This document shows positions 7,589-16,915 of a stretch of DNA of 64,000 nt, piece by piece. This stretch comes from an uncultured Clostridia bacterium. Lineage in GTDB: Bacteria; Bacillota; Clostridia; Oscillospirales; Acutalibacteraceae. The translations under genes and the position numbers were made by a program. The DNA lies in NCBI GenBank assembly GCA_937892115.1, contig CALAUI010000018.1:1-64000 (forward strand). The letters run 5' to 3'. The number at the start of each line of letters is the position of its first letter. The first letter of the stretch is position 1. The notes under the pieces are model-generated. The model searched no databases. It was not told the origin of the DNA and saw nothing but the letters and a program-made list of their open reading frames with translations.

Positions 7589-7652
7589 GGCGATTATGTA
7601 TTCTTCACAATTTTTTATTTCCGGAAAGGACTATATTGTACAGTAATTTTCA

Positions 7653-7681
7653 TTGACAAACCGACACCGCAAATGTACAAT
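7653..7681 (+). promoter_or_regulatory. Promoter of pflBA
   Basis: Consensus TTGACA (7653-7658), 17-base spacer, TACAAT (7676-7681). The predicted start near 7688 gives a leader of about 140 bases that contains the ZTP riboswitch. Confidence 0.85.
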
Positions 7682-7711
7682 ATTATCAGAAAGTGATAAA
7701 GCTTTCGGGTG

Positions 7712-7780
7712 CTTTTCCGCTGACGGAATGTGAATTGACACAGTGCGGAAAGGTTACCGATAATACCGACCGTCTGGGTA
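7712..7780 (+). promoter_or_regulatory. ZTP (ZMP/pfl motif) riboswitch aptamer
   Basis: The leader carries the pfl RNA motif. P1 is formed by 7712-7720 with 7745-7753 (nine pairs, one wobble). P2 is TGTG/CACA inside it. The conserved TGACGG (7721-7726) can pair as a pseudoknot with CCGTC (7770-7774) in the P3 loop, and P3 is TACC (7764-7767) with GGTA (7777-7780). The 3' part, CCGACCGTCTGGGT, agrees with the well-known aptamer as I remember it. Known ZTP riboswitches bind ZMP/ZTP, which accumulates when 10-formyl-tetrahydrofolate is short, and turn on one-carbon genes. PFL supplies formate, so the target fits. Confidence 0.9.
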
Positions 7781-7810
7781 ACGCTGATTATATCAGGGTT
7801 ACCCTTTTTT
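7776..7810 (+). terminator. Riboswitch-controlled terminator of the pfl leader
   Basis: GGGTAAC (7776-7782) pairs with GTTACCC (7798-7804) and CTGAT (7784-7788) with ATCAG (7792-7796), around a three-base loop, followed by six T. The 5' arm reuses the GGTA that closes aptamer helix P3. Ligand-bound aptamer and terminator therefore exclude each other, which is the expected ON switch. The ribosome site of pflB follows directly. Confidence 0.88.
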
Positions 7811-7827
7811 GTTTAGGAGGATTTACC

Positions 7828-10056
7828 ATGAATTTTGAACAGTGGAACGGATTTAACGGCGGAAACTGGACAGAAAACATTGACGTAAGGGATTTCATTG
7901 ACAAGAACTACACTCCCTATACCGGAGACGGCTCTTTCCTTGCTCCCGCAACGGAAAGGACAAAGAAGGCCCTTGCCGAGCTTGAGCGTCTTAAAAAACT
8001 TGAGCAGGAAAACGGCGGCGTGCTTTCCGTTGACACCACGACCGTATCATCACTTTGCAATTATAAGCCCGGATATCTTTGTGATGAGGATATAATCGTA
8101 GGTATGCAGACGGATGAGCCCCTCAAGAGAGGCGTAAACCCCTTCGGCGGCATCCGTATGGCGCGCTCCGCCTGCGAAGCATACGGATATAAGCTCTCAG
8201 ATAAAATTGAAGAGTATTTCAAATACAGAACTACCCACAACGACGGTGTATTCCGCATTTATACGGACGAAATGAAAGCCGCAAGACACTGTGCTTTGCT
8301 GACCGGTCTTCCCGATGCATACGGCAGAGGCAGAATTATCGGCGACTACCGCCGCATTGCCCTTTACGGCATTGACGTGCTTATTGAGGAAAAGAAAAAG
8401 GATAAGCAGAAGGCGGGAGAAAACTTCATGGACGTTGACAATATCCGCCTGCTTGAAGAGCTTTATCAGCAAATCAATTTCCTCAATCTGCTCAAGGAAA
8501 TGGCTTCCATGTACGGCATTGACATTTCAAAGCCCGCCTCCAACGCAAAAGAAGCAATCCAATGGACTTATTTCGGCTACCTTGCCGCAAACAAGGAGCA
8601 GAACGGTGCAGCCATGTCCTTCGGCAGGACCTCGACTTTCTTTGATATCTATATTGAGCGTGACATCAAAAACGGCGTGCTTGACGAATCGGGTGCTCAG
8701 GAGCTTATGGACGACCTGGTACTCAAGCTCAGATGTGCCCGCCATCTGCGTACTCCCGAATACAACGAGCTTTTCGGCGGCGATCCCATGTGGATAACGG
8801 AAAGCATAGGCGGTATGAGTCTCAATCACAAGACACTTGTTACCAAAAACTCATTCCGTGTACTCAATACGCTTTACAATCTCGGTCCCGCGCCCGAGCC
8901 CAATCTGACCGTTCTCTGGAGCAATGCTCTTCCCGAGGGCTTCAAGAAATTCTGTGCAAAGCTTTCAATAGACACGGATTCCATCCAGTACGAAAACGAC
9001 GACCTTATGAGGCCCCGTTTCGGTGACGACTACGCCATCGCCTGCTGTGTATCCGCAATGAAGGTGGGCAAGCAGATGCAGTTTTTCGGTGCAAGAACAA
9101 ACCTTGCAAAGCTTTTACTGCTTGCAATCAACGGTGGTACAGATAACGTTTTCGGTACTCATATCGGTCCTCAGATGGGACCCATGCAGGATGAATATCT
9201 TGACTACAAGAAGGTAATGGAGCGTTTCACCGTTTATCTTGAATGGCTGTGCCGCCTTTACGTAAACACCATGAACTGCATCCACTATATGCACGATAAA
9301 TATGCTTACGAAAAGACACAGATGGCTCTTCACGATACCGACGTTGAACGGCTGATGGCTTTCGGCGTAGCAGGTCTTTCCGTAATCACGGACTCCCTCT
9401 CCGCAATCAAATTCGCAAAGGTACGCCCCGTCAAGGATGAAAGCGGCATTATCGTTGATTTTGAAACCGAAGGTGATTTCCCCAAGTACGGCAACGACGA
9501 CAACCGTGCGGACGAAATCGCCCAGGAGCTTCTCGTTATGGTACATAACGAACTGAAGAAGACTCCCGCATATAAGAACGCAAGGCACACCCTCTCCGCA
9601 CTTACAATCACTTCAAACGTAATGTACGGTAAAAAGACGGGTGCCACCCCCGACGGCAGAAAGAAGGGCGAGCCCTTTGCTCCCGGTGCAAATCCCATGC
9701 ATAACCGCGAGGTCAACGGCGCTCTTGCTTCCCTCAACTCCGTTTCAAAGCTTCCCTATTCCTCCGCTTCGGACGGCATCTCAAACACCTTCTCAATCAT
9801 CCCCGATGCACTCGGCAAGGACGAAGAAAACAGAATTTCAAATCTTGTTATGATGCTTGACGGTTACTTCGCAAACGATGCCCATCACATCAACGTAAAC
9901 GTAATGAACCGCGAAACCCTCATGGACGCATACGACCATCCCGAAAATTATCCCAATCTCACCATCAGAGTCTCCGGCTATGCCGTAAACTTTGTCAAGC
10001 TTTCAAAAGAACAGCAGAGAGAGGTCATCAAGAGGACCTTCCACGAGGCAATGTGA
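7828..10056 (+). CDS. pflB: Formate C-acetyltransferase (pyruvate formate-lyase)
   Basis: Cleaves pyruvate with CoA to acetyl-CoA and formate under anaerobic conditions, using a glycyl radical. It has 742 residues, the family's usual length. The adjacent active-site cysteines are visible in [19 protein letters not shown] and the C-terminal glycyl-radical loop in RVSGYAV. I chose ATG 7828, preceded by TTAGGAGG. An upstream GTG at 7693 would place 45 extra residues across the riboswitch and terminator and is rejected. The stop overlaps the activase gene, so the pair is translationally coupled. Expression is predicted to depend on the ZTP riboswitch. Confidence 0.96.
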   Translation: MNFEQWNGFNGGNWTENIDVRDFIDKNYTPYTGDGSFLAPATERTKKALAELERLKKLEQENGGVLSVDTTTVSSLCNYKPGYLCDEDIIVGMQTDEPLKRGVNPFGGIRMARSACEAYGYKLSDKIEEYFKYRTTHNDGVFRIYTDEMKAARHCALLTGLPDAYGRGRIIGDYRRIALYGIDVLIEEKKKDKQKAGENFMDVDNIRLLEELYQQINFLNLLKEMASMYGIDISKPASNAKEAIQWTYFGYLAANKEQNGAAMSFGRTSTFFDIYIERDIKNGVLDESGAQELMDDLVLKLRCARHLRTPEYNELFGGDPMWITESIGGMSLNHKTLVTKNSFRVLNTLYNLGPAPEPNLTVLWSNALPEGFKKFCAKLSIDTDSIQYENDDLMRPRFGDDYAIACCVSAMKVGKQMQFFGARTNLAKLLLLAINGGTDNVFGTHIGPQMGPMQDEYLDYKKVMERFTVYLEWLCRLYVNTMNCIHYMHDKYAYEKTQMALHDTDVERLMAFGVAGLSVITDSLSAIKFAKVRPVKDESGIIVDFETEGDFPKYGNDDNRADEIAQELLVMVHNELKKTPAYKNARHTLSALTITSNVMYGKKTGATPDGRKKGEPFAPGANPMHNREVNGALASLNSVSKLPYSSASDGISNTFSIIPDALGKDEENRISNLVMMLDGYFANDAHHINVNVMNRETLMDAYDHPENYPNLTIRVSGYAVNFVKLSKEQQREVIKRTFHEAM

Positions 10057-10760
10057 TGACGGGCAGGATTCATTCATTCCAGTCCCTCGGCACAGTTGAC
10101 GGCCCCGGCATAAGAAACGTCGTTTTCATGCAGGGCTGTCCCCTGCGGTGTGCCTGCTGTCATAACCCCGACACGTGGGACTTTGACGGCGGCGAAGAAA
10201 TCGAGGCGGATAAGCTCGTTGAGAAAATATCCCGTTTCCGTTCCTATTTCGGAAGTGAGGGCGGTGTGACCGCCTCCGGCGGAGAGCCCCTCTGTCAGTC
10301 GGAATTTCTGACTGAGTTGTTTTCCAAGCTGAAAAATGCGGGAATAAATACGGCACTTGATACCTCGGGATGTATTTACGGCGAACAGATTGAAAAGCTG
10401 CTGGAATATACTGACCTCGTTCTGCTTGACTGGAAATATGCCGATGCAGAGGATTATCTGCGATACACGAAATGCGACATAGAAAAGGTTGATTTTTTTC
10501 TTTCGGAGCTTGAAAAGAAAAATATACCCGTATGGATACGCAGAGTAATCATTCCGGGGCTTAACGACGATGAAAGCTCAATGCTTCAGCTGAAATCGTT
10601 ACGCGAAAAGTACACCTGCATAAAGAAAATCGAGCTGCTTCCGTTCAGAAAGCTCTGCCTTGAAAAATATCAGTCCATGGGCATTCCCTTTCCCTTTGAA
10701 AGCATTCCCGAAGCATCAAAGGCAGATACGGAAAAACTGGAAGCGGAATTTCTCGGATAA
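10056..10760 (+). CDS. pflA: Pyruvate formate-lyase activating enzyme
   Basis: A radical SAM protein (234 residues) that installs the glycyl radical on PflB. The [4Fe-4S] cluster motif CX3CX2C is in GCPLRCACCHNPDTW, followed by the SAM-binding TASGGEPL and the DTSG segment. The ATG at 10056 shares its A with the pflB TGA (TGATG). A GTG at 10053 is an alternative giving one more residue. The order pflB-pflA, overlap and terminator show a two-gene operon. Confidence 0.94.
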   Translation: MTGRIHSFQSLGTVDGPGIRNVVFMQGCPLRCACCHNPDTWDFDGGEEIEADKLVEKISRFRSYFGSEGGVTASGGEPLCQSEFLTELFSKLKNAGINTALDTSGCIYGEQIEKLLEYTDLVLLDWKYADAEDYLRYTKCDIEKVDFFLSELEKKNIPVWIRRVIIPGLNDDESSMLQLKSLREKYTCIKKIELLPFRKLCLEKYQSMGIPFPFESIPEASKADTEKLEAEFLG

Positions 10761-10765
10761 ACTAT

Positions 10766-10790
10766 CGGCAATCTTCGGATTGCCGTTTTT
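10766..10790 (+). terminator. Intrinsic terminator of pflBA
   Basis: 8-bp stem CGGCAATC / GATTGCCG with a TTCG tetraloop (10766-10785), then five T. Confidence 0.88.
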
Positions 10791-10862
10791 ATTTCGCTTT
10801 TATATTGATTTACAGCCCGTAAATATGATACTTTATACTTAAATTCAGCCGGGAGGAACGTA

Positions 10863-11645
10863 ATGATGAGTATTTCGTTGATTTTTAAGATTATCTCTGC
10901 CTGGATAATGAGCATATTCACCGCCTTGGGCAGTATATCCGGAATGGCGGCGCCTCAAAGCAAAGCCGCTATGATGGCTCACAGAGGATATTCCTTTATG
11001 TATCCCGAAAATACGGAGCTTGCCTTTGTTGAAGCGGCAAAGCACGGTGCAGAGGGTGTGGAAACAGATCTGCGTATCACCAAGGACGGTGTTTACGTAC
11101 TCAATCACAACGCCGACGTTGTTTTTAACGACGGCAGTAAGCTTGTGATTGCAGACAGTACGTATGAGGAGCTTACGGCAAAACCTTTAAGAAACCTCAA
11201 GACCTTTGACAAGGTTTATCTCTGTTCCTATGAAAGATTCCTTGAAGTAATGAAGGAATATGACCTTGAATTCTACATTGAATTTAAGGTGAGTGCAACG
11301 GAGGAGCTCATCAGGGACGTTTTTTCAATTGCAGAGGAAAAATACGACCTTTCAAAATGCATCTACGAATCTCCCCGTATTAACGACCTGATAATCGCAA
11401 GAAAGCTTTTCCCGGATATGCCTGCAATGTTCGTTATCGGCGAGAACGGTATCGACTACGGCAAATGCTTTGAATACAATCTTTCCGCCGATGTCAAATA
11501 CGGGATAATAACGGAAGAAATGGTAGAGGAGTTTCACTCAAGAGGGCTTAAAATCGGCTCCTGGACCTGCGACGATCCCTTCACAATCGCCTATTCAAAC
11601 TCATTGGGTGTGGACTATATCGAATCAAACGTATTTTGCAAATAA
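10863..11645 (+). CDS. Glycerophosphodiester phosphodiesterase family protein (copy 1)
   Basis: A 260-residue GDPD-fold protein. These enzymes hydrolyse glycerophosphodiesters to glycerol-3-phosphate and an alcohol, using a metal and two histidines. Visible: AHRGYS (first His), ENT, the metal ligands in VETDLRITKDG, the second His in VLNHNA, and the Glu/Lys of YIEFK. A hydrophobic stretch at residues 4-30 could be a membrane anchor or uncleaved signal, placing the enzyme outside the membrane. The ribosome site GGGAGG is six bases before ATG. It is a close paralogue of the gene at 15106-15885, indicating a local duplication. Confidence 0.88.
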   Translation: MMSISLIFKIISAWIMSIFTALGSISGMAAPQSKAAMMAHRGYSFMYPENTELAFVEAAKHGAEGVETDLRITKDGVYVLNHNADVVFNDGSKLVIADSTYEELTAKPLRNLKTFDKVYLCSYERFLEVMKEYDLEFYIEFKVSATEELIRDVFSIAEEKYDLSKCIYESPRINDLIIARKLFPDMPAMFVIGENGIDYGKCFEYNLSADVKYGIITEEMVEEFHSRGLKIGSWTCDDPFTIAYSNSLGVDYIESNVFCK

Positions 11646-11669
11646 AACTTAACGAAACAGAGGAACGCT

Positions 11670-12722
11670 ATGAAAACAGAAGATTTTGATAAAAATTTCC
11701 TTGTCGGCACTCCCGACGAAAACGGTCTGTGCTACATGAACATTACGGAAAAGCCATTTGTCACCTACGGGCTTATGGCTTCCGATAAAAAGGGATATCA
11801 CAGAATGAATCCCGACGTTGCTGAAAAATGCAATGACGGCGTGGCATTTCTCAATTACCATACCGCAGGGGGCAGAGTAAGATTTGCAACCGATTCCGAC
11901 ACGATTTCAATAAAATCGGAATCCGTCTTTATGTCAAAGATGCCTCACATGGCATTCACCGGCAGTATCGGCTTTGACTTATACGAAAAGCGTGACAACG
12001 AATACGTTTACAGGGGCTCGTTCATTCCCCCCGTTGATATTGAAGACGGGTACACCTCGTCAATAAACGTAGGTGAAGGCGGAATGAGAGACTATACGGT
12101 CAACTTTCCTCTCTACGGCGGCGTAAAGAAGCTGGAAATCGGTCTTAAAGCCGGCAGTAAGCTTGCGGCGGGCGAAAAATACCGCGATATTCTTCCCGTG
12201 GTATATTACGGCTCGTCAATCACTCAGGGGGGATGCGCTTCAAGACCCGGAAACGCTTATCAGACGATAGTGACAAGAAAGCTGGATATTGACCATATCA
12301 ATCTCGGCTTTTCCGGCTCGGCAAAGGCGGAAAAGGCAATGTGCGACTACCTTGCAGAGCTTGAAATGTCGGTTTTCGTCTGCGACTATGACCACAATGC
12401 TCCCACTCTTGAGCATCTGCAGAAGACTCTTCCCGTGCTGATTGAAACATTCAGGAAGAAACAGCCCGAAACACCGATAATAATGATGTCAAGACCGCAG
12501 TGCAGACCCAACGAAGACGAAATTGCAAGGCGTAATACGGTAAAAAGCGTTTACGAAAGTCAGCTTGCAAAGGGCGATAAAAACATTTACTTTATTGACG
12601 GCAGCAAGATTACTCTTTTCTTCGGCGGTGACAGTGCAACCGTTGACGGCTCTCATCCGAACGACCTCGGATTCATGTGTATGGCAAAATCCGTATGGGA
12701 AGTGCTTGAAAAAATAATATAA
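11670..12722 (+). CDS. SGNH/GDSL-family esterase-like protein
   Basis: A 350-residue two-domain protein. The N-terminal half (to about 165) is beta-rich, like the jelly-roll domains attached to carbohydrate esterases. The C-terminal half has SGNH motifs: nucleophile Ser in YYGSSITQGGCAS, the Gly block INLGFSGSAK, and the C-terminal catalytic pair DGSHPNDLG. It has no signal peptide. Members deacylate lipids or acetylated sugars; the substrate here is unknown. It follows GDPD copy 1 by 24 bases and is followed by a terminator, so the two form an operon. Confidence 0.8.
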   Translation: MKTEDFDKNFLVGTPDENGLCYMNITEKPFVTYGLMASDKKGYHRMNPDVAEKCNDGVAFLNYHTAGGRVRFATDSDTISIKSESVFMSKMPHMAFTGSIGFDLYEKRDNEYVYRGSFIPPVDIEDGYTSSINVGEGGMRDYTVNFPLYGGVKKLEIGLKAGSKLAAGEKYRDILPVVYYGSSITQGGCASRPGNAYQTIVTRKLDIDHINLGFSGSAKAEKAMCDYLAELEMSVFVCDYDHNAPTLEHLQKTLPVLIETFRKKQPETPIIMMSRPQCRPNEDEIARRNTVKSVYESQLAKGDKNIYFIDGSKITLFFGGDSATVDGSHPNDLGFMCMAKSVWEVLEKII

Positions 12723-12728
12723 GTATAT

Positions 12729-12760
12729 GGCGGATATTATGAGGATATCCGCCTTTTCTT
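12729..12760 (+). terminator. Intrinsic terminator
   Basis: Perfect 9-bp stem GGCGGATAT / ATATCCGCC (12729-12737 with 12745-12753) and TTTTCTT. Confidence 0.85.
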
Positions 12761-12761
12761 A

Positions 12762-12790
12762 TTGATAACCGCGTTCAGTTATGCTATAAT
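12762..12790 (+). promoter_or_regulatory. Promoter of the permease unit
   Basis: TTGATA (12762-12767), 17-base spacer, perfect TATAAT (12785-12790). Confidence 0.75.
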
Positions 12791-12819
12791 TTCACAAATT
12801 GTTTTTCGGGATGCAAAAA

Positions 12820-13947
12820 ATGACAAAAGTAAAAGATTTTCTCAAAAAAGATATTATGCTGGTTGTGGCGGTAATCGCCGCAATCGTTTCCCTTTTCATA
12901 ACAAAACCGAGTATGGCACTGGTGTCCTCCATTGACTGGAAAACCCTTGCCACACTTTTTATGCTGCTTTCCGTTCTTGACGGCTTCAAGCACGAAAACC
13001 TGTTTCAGCCCCTTATCAATCTTGCGGGCAAAATCGGCACACAGACGGGTCTGACATTTTTCCTCGTATTTTCCGTTTTCTTTTCCTCAATGTTCGTGAC
13101 AAACGACGTGTCGCTTATCATTTTCGTTCCGCTGACAATTATCCTTTTCCGTGCGGGAGGCAAGGAAAAATACACAATTCCCGTACTTGTACTTGAAAAT
13201 ATTGCGGCTATCCGCGGCTCTCTGCTGACTCCATTCGGCAGTCCGCAGAACCTGTTTCTCTATTCGGGAAGCGGTATTCACGCCGTTGATTTTCTCAAAA
13301 TGATGCTGCCGCTCAATATCGGAAGCGCGGTTTTGCTGTCAATATTCATTCTGATAATGTACCGCAAAAATCCGAAGGAAAAGATAGGCGGAAGCGAAGA
13401 GCTGAATGCAGTATGGGAAAAAGAAGGCAGAGCGAAAAGAATACTGTATTTTTCTCTTTTCGCAATTATTATTGTCATGATAGTCTCAAGGACTTCACTC
13501 TGGCCTTATGTCACCGCTCTGACGGTGATCGCCCTGCTGATTTTTGACAGAAAAGTATTCCTGAGGGTAGACTATGCTCTTATTTTTACCTTTCTCTGCT
13601 TCTTTGTCTTTTCATCCTCCCTTTCCGCAAATCCTGCCGTTTCGGAATTTCTCAGAAAGAGCGTGGCAGGCAGGGAATATCTTTGGAGCATTCTCCTCAG
13701 CCAGGTGATTTCAAACGTTCCCGCAGCTATAGTTCTGTGGCCGTTCACCGCCAATCTGAAGGCACTTATATACGGTCTTGATTCCGCGGGACTCTGCTCA
13801 ATAATCGGCTCTCTGGCATCGGTCATCAATATGAGAATATATACAAAGGAATATCCCGGCAACGGTCTGAAATTCATGTGGAAATTTGAAGTCATTTCCC
13901 TCGCATTCTTTGCCGTTGTGGTAATTCCCCAGTATTTTTTAATCTGA
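12820..13947 (+). CDS. ArsB/NhaD/CitT-superfamily (SLC13-like) permease
   Basis: A 375-residue polytopic membrane protein with about ten hydrophobic segments. The family hallmark is a duplicated half with signature loops: FVTNDVSLIIFVPLT in the first half and the matching QVISNVPAAIVLWPF in the second, plus LLTPFGSPQNLFLY. Such proteins move arsenite, Na+/H+ or dicarboxylates; the substrate is not evident. The start is ATG 12820, eight bases after GGGA; upstream TTG and ATG codons in the frame are too close to the predicted transcription start (about 12797). It heads a unit with the WbsX-like gene and GDPD copy 2. Confidence 0.8.
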   Translation: MTKVKDFLKKDIMLVVAVIAAIVSLFITKPSMALVSSIDWKTLATLFMLLSVLDGFKHENLFQPLINLAGKIGTQTGLTFFLVFSVFFSSMFVTNDVSLIIFVPLTIILFRAGGKEKYTIPVLVLENIAAIRGSLLTPFGSPQNLFLYSGSGIHAVDFLKMMLPLNIGSAVLLSIFILIMYRKNPKEKIGGSEELNAVWEKEGRAKRILYFSLFAIIIVMIVSRTSLWPYVTALTVIALLIFDRKVFLRVDYALIFTFLCFFVFSSSLSANPAVSEFLRKSVAGREYLWSILLSQVISNVPAAIVLWPFTANLKALIYGLDSAGLCSIIGSLASVINMRIYTKEYPGNGLKFMWKFEVISLAFFAVVVIPQYFLI

Positions 13948-13972
13948 ATTAACTCAAAGTGAGGTAGTATAA

Positions 13973-15094
13973 ATGAACAAATACGATATCGCGGCGTTTA
14001 TCTGGCCCTCCTATACGGGAGACGAAAACAGAACGAGGATTTTCTGGCCAGAGGGTTACGGTGAGTGGCAGACGGTCAAGGCAATGACAAACAAGGGCTA
14101 CGACGGCTGCAGATGGCCCCGCAAGCCCCTCTGGGGATACGTCAACGAGGCGGACCCCAGGATAATGGAAATGCAGATTCAGTGTGCAGTTGACTACGGT
14201 GTAAACACGTTCATCTACGACTGGTACTGGTTTGATGACCGTCCCTTCCTTGAAAATTGCCTTAACGACGGCTTCCTCAAGGCAAGGAACAACAAGGATA
14301 TGAAATTCTATCTGATGTGGGCAAACCACGACGCCACACATCTGTGGGACAAGCGCAATTCCGCAGACCTTTCAACCGTTATCTGGAAGGGCGCCGTAAC
14401 TCCCGATATATGGGATAAGATTACGGACCGCACCATAGAAAAATACTTTTCAATTGATAATTATTACAAGATTGACGGCTGTCCCGTCTATATGATATTT
14501 GACATTGATAATTTTCTCAGAACCTTCGGCACAAGCGAAAAAGCAAAAGCGGGGCTTGACCTTTTCAGAGAAAAGACAGTCAAAGCCGGTTTCCCCGGTC
14601 TTCACATTCAGATAGTCCACTGGAGAAGGAGAACCTATGGCTGGCTTCCCGACGGTGACTCTGCAAAGGGATGTACCATTGAGCAGTTATATTCATTTTT
14701 AGGTGCGGATTCCGTTACCAATTACAACTGGGGCGGCTCGGCAAATCTTGACGGCGATTATTCCGCGATTACCGATGAATATATGGAAAGCATCACAAAG
14801 ACCGACGGCAATATTTCCATTCCGTATTATCCCAACATTACAATCGGCTGGGATAATAACGTGAGATTCAACGGCTTCATACCCGGCGTGGTAAAGAACA
14901 ACACCCCCGAGGCGTTCGGTGAAGCATGCCGCAGAGTAAAGGAATTTGCAGACAAAAAGCTTGCCGACGGTAAAATGAAGGCACCCCTCATTACGGTCAA
15001 CAGCTGGAACGAATGGACGGAAACAAGTTATCTTCAGCCCGACGACCTTTACGGCTACGGATATCTTGAAGAAATAAAGAAAATTTTCGGATAA
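13973..15094 (+). CDS. WbsX-like / GH99-like glycan protein
   Basis: A 373-residue soluble protein of the WbsX family, a TIM-barrel related to GH99 endo-mannosidases. Visible features are the opening DIAAFIWPSYTGDE, the WYWFDDRPFLENCL segment, and VNSWNEWTETSYLQP near the C terminus, which is typical of the family's active-site end. Homologues lie in O-antigen/capsule clusters or in mannan-degrading sets. Here the neighbours are phosphodiesterases, a transporter and a deacetylase, which favours catabolism. That is an inference. The ribosome site is AAAGTGAGGTAG. Confidence 0.8.
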   Translation: MNKYDIAAFIWPSYTGDENRTRIFWPEGYGEWQTVKAMTNKGYDGCRWPRKPLWGYVNEADPRIMEMQIQCAVDYGVNTFIYDWYWFDDRPFLENCLNDGFLKARNNKDMKFYLMWANHDATHLWDKRNSADLSTVIWKGAVTPDIWDKITDRTIEKYFSIDNYYKIDGCPVYMIFDIDNFLRTFGTSEKAKAGLDLFREKTVKAGFPGLHIQIVHWRRRTYGWLPDGDSAKGCTIEQLYSFLGADSVTNYNWGGSANLDGDYSAITDEYMESITKTDGNISIPYYPNITIGWDNNVRFNGFIPGVVKNNTPEAFGEACRRVKEFADKKLADGKMKAPLITVNSWNEWTETSYLQPDDLYGYGYLEEIKKIFG

Positions 15095-15105
15095 GGAGAT
15101 AAATC

Positions 15106-15885
15106 ATGGCAAAAGTAACGGTAGTATTCAAAATGATAGGTGCAACAATAGTTGCCCTTTTCACCGCAATCGGCGGTTTATTCGGTTTCGCACCCGAAAG
15201 CAGCGTATGTATGATCGCCCACAGAGGATATTCGGGCTCATATCCCGAAAACACGGAGCTTGCCTTCGTTGAAGCGGCAAAGCACGGCTCAGGCGGAGCC
15301 GAAACCGACGTACGTATGACCAAAGACGGCGTTTACGTGCTCAGTCATAACAGCAGTGCGGTAATGGAAGACGGCACGGAAATGGCTATCGCAGATTACA
15401 CCTACGAGGAGCTTACGGCTCAGCCCCTCAAAAATAAAAAAACAGACGATAAGGTATATCTCTGCACCTTCAAAAGATACCTTGAGGTAATGAAGGAAAA
15501 CGATATGGTCTGCTTCATTGAGCTCAAAGGCGATTTCACAAAGGAACAGGTTAAAGAAATTTTCACTATCGCAGAAGAAACCTACGACCTTTCGAAGTGC
15601 ATCCTGCAGTCCTTTGAATTTGACAATCTCATTTCAGCCCGTGAGCTTTTCCCCGACCTTCCCCTTATGCTGACGTACGGCTACGGCGACGGCGATTATT
15701 CCAAGTGCTTTGAATACGGCATTTCCATAGATGCGGAGTATTGGGCAATTACAGATGAAATGGTAAAGGAATTTCACGATAACGGTCTTGAGGTAGGTGC
15801 CTGGACCGCAAACATTTATCCCGTTATTGCTTTCTGCAAATCCGCGGGAGTTGACTATATTGAATCCGACGTATACGGCGGCTGA
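15106..15885 (+). CDS. Glycerophosphodiester phosphodiesterase family protein (copy 2)
   Basis: 259 residues, same design as copy 1: a hydrophobic N-terminal segment (residues 5-28), AHRGYS, ENTELAFVEAAKHG (identical in both copies), AETDVRMTKDG, the second His in VLSHNS, and the metal Glu in FIELKGD. Both copies keep all catalytic residues, so the duplication probably reflects different substrates or dosage, not decay. It starts 11 bases after the WbsX-like gene, with AAGGAG before ATG, and is followed by a terminator. Confidence 0.88.
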   Translation: MAKVTVVFKMIGATIVALFTAIGGLFGFAPESSVCMIAHRGYSGSYPENTELAFVEAAKHGSGGAETDVRMTKDGVYVLSHNSSAVMEDGTEMAIADYTYEELTAQPLKNKKTDDKVYLCTFKRYLEVMKENDMVCFIELKGDFTKEQVKEIFTIAEETYDLSKCILQSFEFDNLISARELFPDLPLMLTYGYGDGDYSKCFEYGISIDAEYWAITDEMVKEFHDNGLEVGAWTANIYPVIAFCKSAGVDYIESDVYGG

Positions 15886-15903
15886 AAATATATTGAAATA
15901 AGA

Positions 15904-15930
15904 ATCCGGCAGAGCAATCTGTCGGATTTT
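15904..15930 (+). terminator. Intrinsic terminator
   Basis: 10-bp stem ATCCGGCAGA / TCTGTCGGAT with one G-U pair and a GCAA loop, then TTTTGC. Confidence 0.8.
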
Positions 15931-15958
15931 TGCTTTTATTTTTATAAAGTTTGCAATA

Positions 15959-15987
15959 TTGATTTTACTGTATTTATGTTTTATAAT
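15959..15987 (+). promoter_or_regulatory. Promoter of the 16016-22095 operon
   Basis: TTGATT (15959-15964), 17-base spacer, TATAAT (15982-15987). Confidence 0.75.
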
Positions 15988-16015
15988 GGACTAAATATGT
16001 GTTAGGAGGTAGATT

Positions 16016-16915
16016 ATGGCAGTCTGTCCCAGATGCGGTCATAAACTGCACATTTATGACTGGAAACCGAATTGCCCCGGATGCGGCGTAAATATGGTCT
16101 ACTATAATTCCAACGAACGCCTGCTGGCGGAAACAGAGGCATCGGAAATAGAGCATGCCCGCTTTCAGCCGAAGGTTGACAGAGCAAAAGCATCCACCAT
16201 CGGCTCACCCATTACGTGGGTAAGACTCGTCTGCTCCGTGCTTGTGCTGGCGGTATTCCTCATAGTTCCCCTTGCAAAGGTCAATTTTACCCTTCCCGTT
16301 TCGGGAAAGGTCGACGTAACCATGACAGGTCTGAATTTCTTTACCTTTGTAACCGGGATCGACGCCACCGCCCTTATGGCAATGCTGGGTGTGAAGGTCT
16401 TTAAGAAAGCATTGATATTCCTTGCAATATCGGTTGTAACTCTCGCGCTGTCGGTCGTGTGGATTTTTGTCAGTCTGATTGCGCTCGTTGCTTCTCTCGG
16501 TCCCAAGGGCAAGCAGAGAAATATATTCAACCACTCCTTCCAGATAGTTCTTACGGTTATCAGCGCCGTTTTCTTTACCCTGTTTTCTTCAAATATGGCT
16601 CTTGCCCTGCCCTATGAAGGAAGTCTCGGTTGGGGCGTTGCAGTTTATCTCTTATTCTTCTTTATCCTGCTGGCTATTGACATTATTACCGCAGTAAAGG
16701 GCATTGAAGTAAAATATACTCCCTGCTTCATCGGCGGTATTCCCGGCGACGAATATTTCAAAATGGTCGAAGAGGGCGTAAGCGAGCTTGAAATCCGCAA
16801 AAAGATGGTTGATATTCTCACCGTCATGCAGGAGGAATTCAGGGCACGCGATGCCGAAGCCAGAGCAAAAGCCGCGGCTGAGGAAGAAGAAAGACGAAGC
16901 AGGAGGAAAAAGTAA
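16016..16915 (+). CDS. Zinc-ribbon membrane protein
   Basis: 299 residues. An N-terminal zinc ribbon (CPRCG ... CPGCG within the first 23 residues) is followed by a short helical linker. Four or so membrane segments lie between about 68 and 235, and the C terminus is a charged coiled-coil-like helix (RARDAEARAKAAAEEEERR). The ribosome site TTAGGAGGTAG is strong. The stop shares one base with the next ATG (TAATG), so it is coupled to the sugar symporter. The family is unknown to me. It could be a regulatory or assembly partner of the transporter. Confidence 0.75.
   Translation: MAVCPRCGHKLHIYDWKPNCPGCGVNMVYYNSNERLLAETEASEIEHARFQPKVDRAKASTIGSPITWVRLVCSVLVLAVFLIVPLAKVNFTLPVSGKVDVTMTGLNFFTFVTGIDATALMAMLGVKVFKKALIFLAISVVTLALSVVWIFVSLIALVASLGPKGKQRNIFNHSFQIVLTVISAVFFTLFSSNMALALPYEGSLGWGVAVYLLFFFILLAIDIITAVKGIEVKYTPCFIGGIPGDEYFKMVEEGVSELEIRKKMVDILTVMQEEFRARDAEARAKAAAEEEERRSRRKK

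Noticed and set aside
7693..7827. GTG-started N-terminal extension of pflB
   Set aside because: The stretch is the ZTP aptamer and terminator. PFL proteins begin at the ATG at 7828, which has a strong ribosome site.
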